From Deltaproteobacteria bacterium (GTDB lineage: Bacteria > Desulfobacterota > DAOWNY01), in contig DAOWNY010000091.1 in the NCBI GenBank assembly GCA_030642325.1, positions 1 to 7,270 on the forward strand: 7,270 bases of DNA. The letters are read 5' to 3'. Below, one piece after another: positions 1-4,709 of the stretch (position 1 is the first letter of the stretch; each line of letters opens with the position of its first letter). Position numbers and translations under genes: made by a program. The notes beneath the pieces are model-generated. The model worked only from the letters and a program-made list of their open reading frames with translations, did no database searches and was not told the origin of the DNA.

Positions 1-571
1 CATTTGTTCGACCGCTGACCATGGTTAAGGGTTCGCAGCAGTAATTGCTCCCCACCTCAATATATGGCTTGATCACACTATTCATGCCGATTTTACAACC
101 CGACTGAATCCGGGTATGCCCCCCGACCGAAACATTAGGGCTAAAAAAATTGAAATCGCCTATACAATTATGATGCGTGATGCATACGCCGGGAAAAATC
201 AAATTTCCATTTCCAATAACAACTTTTGAACCAATGTATGCCCCGTGCATTATCAAATTGCCGGAACCTACCACGGCGGTAGTCTCAATACATGCGCCCG
301 GGTGGATGATATTTGAAAGAGGTATGCCGTTATCCCCAATTGTTTTAAACAGTTTTTCTCTATTGACATTATCCCCAACCGCCACAAATAGTTCTATCCC
401 GGACAAATCATCATTAAACTTTAGCAGGCTGTCCATTCCACCGATTACCGGAATACCGTGAAAAGACGTTTCATTGGTAAAATCGTCAAAAAAAGCATCG
501 ATTTTTATGTCGATGCATTGGACAATATCAATAATAATTTCACTTAGCGTACTTGTTCCAAAAATATACAT
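1..571 (-). CDS. NeuD/PglD-like sugar acyltransferase (C-terminus outside window)
   Basis: Translating the minus strand from the ATG at 571-569 gives 190 residues with no stop before the window edge. The start MYIFGTSTLSEIIID matches the opening strand and helix of the PglD_N-type Rossmann-like domain (about 1-85, with FDD at 28-30 and GIPVIGG at 39-45). From about residue 90 the chain becomes a left-handed beta-helix of hexapeptide repeats (HPGACI, VVGSGNLI, YIGSKVVIGNGNLI, VSVGGHTRI). H134 in THHNCIGDF sits where the family carries its catalytic His. Such enzymes transfer an acetyl or other acyl group from a CoA thioester to a sugar hydroxyl or amine, in sialic acid, bacillosamine or O-antigen pathways. 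Family members are about 205-220 residues, so only 15-30 appear to be missing. An in-frame TAG lies upstream with no other ATG between; the ribosome site is weak. The usual GxGGHG loop is degenerate (GTSTLSE). The substrate cannot be told. Confidence 0.85.
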   Translation of the reverse strand, partial: MYIFGTSTLSEIIIDIVQCIDIKIDAFFDDFTNETSFHGIPVIGGMDSLLKFNDDLSGIELFVAVGDNVNREKLFKTIGDNGIPLSNIIHPGACIETTAVVGSGNLIMHGAYIGSKVVIGNGNLIFPGVCITHHNCIGDFNFFSPNVSVGGHTRIQSGCKIGMNSVIKPYIEVGSNYCCEPLTMVSGRTN

Positions 572-711
572 TTTTAGTATCCGTTCACAGCTTACGGTTT
601 GTTGCTATAGCCAGTTTCATATGACTTCATAATTTATTAAGACATTTTTTTAAAACCCCGGGTCATGGAATTTTCTTCGTATAAATTGCTGCTTACTTAT
701 TAATGCTACAA

Positions 712-803
712 CCAGGAACCCTGAAGGGGTTAATCATACCAGCCCAGGGCAACGCCCTGGGGGTGTAATACAAAATATTTTTAAGCCCTGAAAGGGCGTT
801 ACA
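712..803. repeat. REP-like module, left of the RAYT gene (three hairpins)
   Basis: Three small inverted repeats stand in a row. ACCCT-GAA-GGGGT lies at 718-730, CCCAGGGC-AAC-GCCCTGGG at 743-761 (perfect 8-bp stem), and GCCCT-GAA-AGGGC at 785-797. The last lies 16 bases from the stop codon of the transposase pseudogene. Read on the minus strand, the module matches the one at 1300-1387, so the two form an inverted pair around the gene. This is the usual layout of REP/BIME palindromes with their RAYT. The outer hairpin differs from the inner one by an A-T pair in place of G-C, a compensatory change that supports real stem formation. Confidence 0.8.
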
Positions 804-813
804 TAATTTAAAA

Positions 814-1276
814 TCAATCCCATAAGTATTGGTCGTCATATTTGACATCATATTTTAAAAGCAACGCCCTCAGCTCTTCTTTAAAAGTCTTCTTTTGATG
901 GTGCTTATGCTGATTGTCAATGTAATTTATCAAATCCATCAACTGTGATTGGCCCAATGAAAACGCACCATAGCCGGCCTGCCATGTGAAAGAATCTAAA
1001 CCTGCATCCTGTTTCTTGACCCAGGCTGAGGATGATTTTTTAATCTCTTCCATGAGCTTACTGATGGTCATTGTTCGCGATAATGTGCATGCGATATGAA
1101 TATGGTCTTTTGTGCCTCCAACACAGGCAGCCTTCACTTCCGATCGTACGACATGCACCCGCCCCAAATATGCATGTAATTTCGGCTGCATATTAGGCGG
1201 TATAAGGCGGTATAATTTTTTCCCTGTTTTTTGTGCTGAAAACCAGATGGAGAAGCACTTTCGACAATGATTGCGC
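814..1276 (-). pseudogene. REP-associated tyrosine transposase (RAYT, IS200/IS605-like Y1), frameshifted
   Basis: The longest open piece (1191-814, 125 residues from MQPKLHAYLG) is the C-terminal three quarters of a RAYT. It has the HUH motif DHIH (H30, H32), the block KKSSSAWVKK, GYGAFSLGQSQ, the catalytic Tyr region LINYIDNQHKHHQKKTFKEE (Y90) and the typical YDDQYLWD end. The missing N-terminus lies just upstream in another frame: 1276-1193 reads AQSLSKVLLHLVFSTKNREKIIPP, then YTA and a stop. Removing one copy of a 10-bp tandem duplication (1195-1214) joins the halves as NREKIIPPNMQPKLHAYLG. An ATG expected before AQSL is absent (GGG at 1279-1277), although GGAG lies upstream, so the start may also be lost. 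Intact RAYTs nick and join single-stranded REP hairpins and do not usually move like ordinary insertion sequences. The 125-residue piece lacks the first strand of the fold and has no visible ribosome site, so it is probably inactive. Confidence 0.88.
1195..1214. repeat. Exact 10-bp tandem duplication causing a frameshift
   Basis: AGGCGGTATA occurs twice head to tail (1195-1204 and 1205-1214), inside the transposase coding region. Ten bases shift the frame by one and bring a stop (TAA at 1195-1193, minus strand) right after the duplication. Deleting either copy restores a continuous family-like protein. It looks like recent slippage or duplication rather than a long-decayed gene, because both copies are identical. 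Confidence 0.85.
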
Positions 1277-1299
1277 CCCCCAAGCCTTACTCCTTATAT

Positions 1300-1387
1300 A
1301 TGTTACGCCCTTTCAGGGCTTTTATGCACATAAATTCCGATTCCCGGGGCCTTGCCCTGGGCTGGTATGTTACGCCCTTTCAGGGCT
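1300..1387. repeat. REP-like module, right of the RAYT gene (three hairpins)
   Basis: Two copies of ATGTTACGCCCTTTCAGGGC (1300-1319 and 1367-1386) bracket a larger palindrome, CCCGGGGC-CTT-GCCCTGGG (1343-1361, one G-T wobble). Each small copy forms GCCCT-TTC-AGGGC. The module has the same order and spacing as the reverse complement of 712-803, including the shared GGGCTGGTATG after the large hairpin. It starts about 24 bases upstream of the transposase coding remnant. These palindromes are the expected substrates of the adjacent RAYT family. Confidence 0.82.
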
Positions 1388-1501
1388 AAAATGCTTACCC
1401 CCCAATCCGTTATAAAATCAGATAGAGCCAAAAACATTTAAAATAACAATAAACACATGAAAAAAAACATGTTTTTTATCGTTATAAAATTCATTTCATT
1501 G

Positions 1502-1518
1502 AAAAAACCGTGAACGGT
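1502..1518 (-). terminator. Weak terminator-like hairpin downstream of hom
   Basis: On the minus strand this reads ACCG-TTCA-CGGT followed by six T in total. The stem has only four pairs, so it would be a poor intrinsic terminator. It lies about 140 bases past the hom stop codon. The same CCGTGAACGG core recurs at 4633-4642 without a T-run, so it may simply be a copy of a dispersed repeat. Confidence 0.25.
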
Positions 1519-1580
1519 AAACCGGCAACCTTGAACGCTTACAAAATTTGTAATAGCAAAACATCCCGTGATCATTTTGG

Positions 1581-1608
1581 CTAATAGCTAACTGCTAAAG
1601 GCTAACCG
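1581..1608. repeat. Degenerate heptamer tandem repeat (CTAANNN), four units
   Basis: The stretch divides without gaps into CTAATAG, CTAACTG, CTAAAGG and CTAACCG. The same seven-base phasing is seen at 4524-4578 and, inverted, at 4337-4364. It is followed directly by a block shared with 4581-4602. In form it recalls the short tandemly repeated heptamers (STRR) of cyanobacteria, but the sequence differs. Confidence 0.7.
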
Positions 1609-1628
1609 CACAGCTTGAATTTTGGAGC
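1608..1628. repeat. Copy 1 of a dispersed GCACAGCTTGAA block
   Basis: GCACAGCTTGAA followed by TTTTGGAGC matches 4581-4602 (GCACAGCTTGAA, ATTTTGCAGC) with one inserted base and one substitution. Both copies follow a CTAANNN heptamer array and both lie past the 3' end of a minus-strand operon. Confidence 0.65.
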
Positions 1629-1659
1629 TTTGAATTTTGAATAGTGACCTTTATATATG

Positions 1660-3003
1660 CTAACTGATTACCTGCTCCTGATTATGTTTTCCCTCTAAGG
1701 TTTCGTCCTCGATTCGAATTAAAACAGTCCGACCCAGCACCACATCCAGATTGTTAATTTTATCGACCGCGGTCTGAATGCTTTTTTCTTTGGCTTGGTG
1801 GGTCATCATGACAATCGGCACTGCTCCTTCAATTTTTTGGTCTTTTTGAATCACCGAAGAAATACTGATATTGTGCCTGCCCAAAATACCCGAAATTTGG
1901 GAAAGGACCCCGGGAGAGTCAACCACCGAGAACCTCAAGTAATAATTGGTAATTACTTCATTGATATTTTTAATTATTTTATTGAGAATGGATTTACGCT
2001 GATACGAGAGGGCCGGGGTTCTTAGGGATATCCCCCGAGTAATATTCCGGGACAATTCCACCAGATCACCCACCACCGCACTGGCAGTGGGCATCATTCC
2101 TGCTCCTTCTCCGCGAAAAAGGGTGGTTCCCACCGCATTCCCTTGAACATAAAAGGCATTATAAACCCCGTCCACTTCCGAAAGAAGGTGAGTAAACGGC
2201 AACATGGTGGGATGGATCCTGGCCTCAATTTGGCTCCCCTCGTCCCGGGAGATTGCCAGGTGTTTAATTCTGTAACCAAATTCTCTGGCAAATTCAATAT
2301 CAGGAAGAGTAATACCGGATATTCCCTCAGTATAAATATCTTCAGGATTAACCCGGACTCCGTAAGCTAATGCAAGAATTATTACAAGTTTATGTGCAAT
2401 ATCGATTCCTTCAAGGTCAAAGGAAGGATCTGCTTCAGCAAAGCCACGATCTTGCGCATATCGCAAAATATCCTCAAATTTTCCCTCCCGGTTAGTCATC
2501 TCACTTAGAATGAAATTGGTGGTTCCGTTCATTATTCCCAAAATAGACTCAATACGGTTAGCTGCAAATCCTTCTCTTAACGAACGAAGGATGGGGATAC
2601 CTCCCCCCACACTTGCCTCAAAGGCGATATCAATTTTATTTTTTTCTGCTTCCTTAAAAATAGCATCTCCATGGGTGGCCAGGAGGGCTTTATTAGCGGT
2701 GACAACATGTTTTTTATTCCTTATTGCCTGCAGAATAATTGATTTTGCCGGCTCAATTCCTCCAATAAGTTCAATTACAATAGATATCTCGGGATCATCC
2801 AGAATTTTATCCAGTTGATCCGTCAAGACCCCATCTCCCAACTCAATCCCCCGATTGGTGGTGATATCCAGATCCATTACCCTTTTCAAAATAATGGGAA
2901 TTCCCAGTCGTTGTTCTATTACCAGTTGGTTTTCTTTAAGTAGTTTTACCACTCCTGATCCTACTGTTCCAAAGCCGACCAGGCCTGCCTTGATATTTTT
3001 CAT
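1660..3003 (-). CDS. hom: Homoserine dehydrogenase with C-terminal ACT domain
   Basis: This 447-residue protein reduces L-aspartate 4-semialdehyde to L-homoserine with NAD(P)H in the cytoplasm, the branch point toward threonine and methionine. The dinucleotide loop GFGTVGSG is at 10-17, followed by ELIGG (78-82) and TANKALLATHG (102-112, K105). The catalytic region NGTTNFIL...FAEADPSFDLEGIDIAHK spans 159-205. E190, D201 and K205 have the same spacing as the catalytic acidic pair and lysine of yeast homoserine dehydrogenase. An ACT domain at about 354-430 (YLRFSVVDSPGVLSQISGILGRHNISISSV) is the usual site of threonine feedback inhibition. The length is typical for the bacterial monofunctional enzyme; there is no fused aspartate kinase. 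The ATG lies two bases after the upstream stop and has an AGGA at 3015-3012, so translation is probably coupled. Homoserine kinase and threonine synthase are not in the window. Confidence 0.97.
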   Translation of the reverse strand: MKNIKAGLVGFGTVGSGVVKLLKENQLVIEQRLGIPIILKRVMDLDITTNRGIELGDGVLTDQLDKILDDPEISIVIELIGGIEPAKSIILQAIRNKKHVVTANKALLATHGDAIFKEAEKNKIDIAFEASVGGGIPILRSLREGFAANRIESILGIMNGTTNFILSEMTNREGKFEDILRYAQDRGFAEADPSFDLEGIDIAHKLVIILALAYGVRVNPEDIYTEGISGITLPDIEFAREFGYRIKHLAISRDEGSQIEARIHPTMLPFTHLLSEVDGVYNAFYVQGNAVGTTLFRGEGAGMMPTASAVVGDLVELSRNITRGISLRTPALSYQRKSILNKIIKNINEVITNYYLRFSVVDSPGVLSQISGILGRHNISISSVIQKDQKIEGAVPIVMMTHQAKEKSIQTAVDKINNLDVVLGRTVLIRIEDETLEGKHNQEQVIS

Positions 3004-3005
3004 GG

Positions 3006-4181
3006 TTATTTTCCTAAAAAGACTTTTTTTATCCCCCGAACTGCCTGGTTTATTCGCTGATCATTTTCCACCAGGGCGAATCTTACATGATCATCCCCGT
3101 ACTCACCAAAACCCAAACCTGGTGATACCGCTACCTTACCTTTGGTAAGCAGGGCCTTGGAGAACTCCAAAGATCCCATTTTCTTAAATTGCTCAGGAAT
3201 TTTGGCCCAAACAAACATCGTTCCCTTCGGTTTTTCAATTTCCCATCCTATTCTTTTAAGTCCTCCGATAAGGCAGTCCCTTCTTTTCCGGTAAGTATTT
3301 ACAACCTCACCGACGCACTCTTGATCACCATTCAGGGCAATTATGGCAGCAATTTGAATCGGTTGAAATATTCCGTAGTCCAGGTAACTTTTGATTCTGG
3401 TCAATGCTCGGATCATCCTCTCATTTCCCACTGCAAATCCCACTCGCCATCCCGGCATATTATAACTTTTTGATAATGAAAAGAATTCTACTCCTACTTC
3501 CTTTGCTCCCGGAACCTCCAAAAAGCTGGGTGCCCGGTAACCGTCAAAAACGATGTCTGCGTATGCCAAGTCATGGACAACCATTATTTTATGTTCCCGG
3601 GCAAAATCAACAATTTTTTCGAAGAATGCCGGATCAACCACTGCTGTGGTCGGATTGTGAGGAAAGGAGATAATCAACATTTTAGGTTTGGGCCAGGTCT
3701 GGCGGGTTGCCGATAGAAGTTCGGCAAAAAAATCGTTTTCTTTATTAAGGGGGATACTCCTAAGATCACCCCCGGCAATGATAACAGAATAAGGATGAAT
3801 AGGATAAGTAGGGGAAGGGGCAAAGACTACGTCTCCCGGACCAATGGTGGCCAGAGCAAGATGCGAAATTCCCTCTTTGGCTCCGATGGTAACGATTGCT
3901 TCCGCCTCCGGGTCAAGCTCAACCTGATAACGTCTTTTGTACCAGTTGCATATTGCCAGTCTCAGCTTATAGATACCCCTGGAGGCAGAATATCGGTGAT
4001 TTCGAGGGTTTTTTAGCGCTTCATTCATTTTATTTAAGATATGTTGGGGGGTAGCCATATCAGGATTTCCCATCCCCAGGTCGATGATATCTTCCCCGGC
4101 CCGCCTTGCTTGAACTTTTAGATTATCCACTACGCTGAATACGTAAGGTGGAAGTCTTTTTATCCTATGAAATTCTTCCAT
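3006..4181 (-). CDS. alaC: AlaC-type aminotransferase (fold type I, PLP)
   Basis: This 391-residue aspartate aminotransferase-fold enzyme closely follows the E. coli AlaC (YfdZ) pattern from start to end: RIKRLPPYVF, DLGMGNPDMATP, SRGIYKLR, VTIGAKEGISHLAL, PSPTYPIHPY, VVHDLAYADIVFDG, EFFSLSKSYNMPGWR, IKSYLDYGIFQPIQIAA, KIPEQFKKMGSLEF and SPGLGFGEYGDDHVRFALVEN. The Schiff-base lysine is K238 (SLSKS). N176, D204, Y207 and R246 fit the cofactor contacts, and R367 fits the arginine that binds the substrate alpha-carboxylate. AlaC interconverts pyruvate/glutamate and alanine/2-oxoglutarate. Its coupling to hom suggests a link with aspartate-family synthesis, so the true substrate could differ (aspartate or another oxo acid). 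The start has GGGGG about 13 bases upstream, a loose ribosome site. It is the first gene of the operon, with a promoter at 4312-4284. Related LL-diaminopimelate aminotransferases are less similar at these motifs. Confidence 0.92.
   Translation of the reverse strand: MEEFHRIKRLPPYVFSVVDNLKVQARRAGEDIIDLGMGNPDMATPQHILNKMNEALKNPRNHRYSASRGIYKLRLAICNWYKRRYQVELDPEAEAIVTIGAKEGISHLALATIGPGDVVFAPSPTYPIHPYSVIIAGGDLRSIPLNKENDFFAELLSATRQTWPKPKMLIISFPHNPTTAVVDPAFFEKIVDFAREHKIMVVHDLAYADIVFDGYRAPSFLEVPGAKEVGVEFFSLSKSYNMPGWRVGFAVGNERMIRALTRIKSYLDYGIFQPIQIAAIIALNGDQECVGEVVNTYRKRRDCLIGGLKRIGWEIEKPKGTMFVWAKIPEQFKKMGSLEFSKALLTKGKVAVSPGLGFGEYGDDHVRFALVENDQRINQAVRGIKKVFLGK
3012..3015 (-). promoter_or_regulatory. 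Ribosome binding site of hom inside the end of alaC
   Basis: The minus strand reads TTAGGAAAATAACCATG. AGGA lies within the last codons of the upstream gene and eight bases before the hom ATG. With a two-base intergenic gap this fixes the start at 3003 and suggests translational coupling. Confidence 0.7.
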
Positions 4182-4243
4182 TTTTTTAATTATTCCCCCA
4201 AGTCGTCGTCCGCAAGCAGCTGTTAGAATCGATAAATTTTACT

Positions 4244-4263
4244 GGCAATAAAGAAATATTGCC
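4244..4263 (-). promoter_or_regulatory. Leader hairpin upstream of alaC
   Basis: GGCAATA and TATTGCC form a perfect seven-pair stem around a six-base loop, in the predicted transcript leader 63-82 bases before the alaC start. No T-run follows, so it is not an intrinsic terminator. It could be an operator or an mRNA structure. It does not match any riboswitch I recognise. Confidence 0.4.
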
Positions 4264-4283
4264 GTCGGTAACCAGCTTTAAGA

Positions 4284-4312
4284 ATATTATCTTATCTCCA
4301 TATCCTCGTCAA
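4284..4312 (-). promoter_or_regulatory. Sigma70-type promoter of alaC-hom
   Basis: On the minus strand TTGACG (4312-4307) and TAATAT (4289-4284) are separated by exactly 17 bases. The -35 box matches the consensus at five of six positions and the -10 box at four of six. An A-rich stretch lies just upstream of the -35. Transcription from about 4277 would give a leader of roughly 95 bases before the alaC start. Confidence 0.55.
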
Positions 4313-4336
4313 ACTATTTTTTGCGACTTTGTGCGG

Positions 4337-4364
4337 TCAGGTATTAGCTATCAGGTATTAGCTT
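4337..4364. repeat. Inverted-orientation heptamer repeat (14-bp tandem pair)
   Basis: TCAGGTATTAGCTA and TCAGGTATTAGCTT are adjacent 14-mers differing at one base. On the minus strand they read as heptamers CTAATAC, CTGATAG, CTAATAC, the same unit family as the array at 4524-4578 but in opposite orientation. The pair lies just upstream of the alaC promoter. Confidence 0.7.
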
Positions 4365-4523
4365 TTGCATGAAACCATTCAACATCCGTTTGATTTCGTT
4401 ACATTTGCCGATCTAATTCCAGCTTCAAGTTGAGCGATCAGCTGAAAAGCGTTTAGCTTTGAAAAACCGAGGTATTACGCAAGCTTGAAATAACACCCAA
4501 TGGGTGAAAATTTCTCATAATCC

Positions 4524-4578
4524 CTAACACCTAACCGCTAATACCTGCTACCTAATACCTAATGCTAATAGCTAATAA
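4524..4578. repeat. Degenerate heptamer tandem repeat (CTAATAC-type), eight units
   Basis: The stretch splits into CTAACAC, CTAACCG, CTAATAC, CTGCTAC, CTAATAC, CTAATG (one base short), CTAATAG and CTAATAA. The phase is kept over about 55 bases with one slip, while the last three bases vary. The end (GCTAATAGCTAA, 4564-4575) is identical to 1580-1591. Confidence 0.75.
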
Positions 4579-4580
4579 CT

Positions 4581-4602
4581 GCACAGCTTGAAATTTTGCA
4601 GC
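4581..4602. repeat. Copy 2 of a dispersed GCACAGCTTGAA block
   Basis: GCACAGCTTGAA then ATTTTGCAGC matches 1608-1628. It again follows directly on a CTAANNN array, so array and block appear to be one composite repeat. It lies about 110 bases past the stop codon of the 652-residue gene. Confidence 0.65.
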
Positions 4603-4632
4603 ATGGAAACATTTTTAAAAAGTCTTACCAGC

Positions 4633-4642
4633 CCGTGAACGG
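4633..4642. repeat. Dispersed CCGTGAACGG motif
   Basis: CCGTGAACGG, an inverted repeat of CCGT/ACGG around GA, is identical to 1508-1517. A 9-of-10 match on the minus strand lies at 590-581, just before the NeuD-like start codon. All three copies are intergenic. Its function is unknown. Confidence 0.45.
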
Positions 4643-4709
4643 TTACGGATCTGATTATTGTGGTTGGACCGAGAATGTATTATTTGTCGCTGATTAGACG
4701 GATTACACA

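Larger units (their letters stand above)
1388..1659. other. Intergenic region downstream of hom, no gene
   Basis: No coding region could be supported on either strand. It holds a perfect 16-bp A/T palindrome, AAAAAACATGTTTTTT (1462-1477), a CCGTGAACGG motif next to an A-run (1502-1518), a heptamer array (1581-1608) and an AATTTTG-type short direct repeat (1617-1642). The first ~100 bases past the hom stop contain no GC-rich stem with a U-tract. Confidence 0.7.
4182..4709. other. Intergenic region between the two operons, no gene
   Basis: About 530 bases with no supported coding region on either strand. From left to right it holds the alaC leader with a hairpin (4244-4263), a promoter (4284-4312), an inverted heptamer repeat (4337-4364), a small hairpin CACCC-AAT-GGGTG (4494-4506), a plus-oriented heptamer array (4524-4578), a dispersed block (4581-4602) and a CCGTGAACGG motif (4633-4642). 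No convincing terminator follows the 652-residue gene. Confidence 0.75.

Noticed and set aside
177..461. Plus-strand open frame of 94 codons
   Set aside because: Antisense shadow of the NeuD-like gene, whose hexapeptide repeats clearly read on the minus strand.
575..634. Short open frame (MKLAIATNRKL) before the NeuD-like start
   Set aside because: Eleven codons, no ribosome site and no sign of conservation can be judged from one sequence.
712..1387. CRISPR array
   Set aside because: Hairpin repeats are few, palindromic, inverted around a transposase and not evenly spaced by unique spacers.
1233..1415. Plus-strand open frame of 60 codons
   Set aside because: It runs across the transposase N-terminal remnant and the REP hairpins; the product is an accident of the repeats.
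1462..1477. Palindrome AAAAAACATGTTTTTT as a terminator
   Set aside because: The stem is almost all A-T and the loop would have to come out of CATG; too weak for intrinsic termination.
2094..2297. Second minus-strand open frame within hom
   Set aside because: Out-of-frame reading of the conserved homoserine dehydrogenase region; no independent signals.
4524..4578. Telomere-like or replication origin iterons
   Set aside because: The heptamers are degenerate and no DnaA boxes, rep gene or AT-rich unwinding region accompany them.
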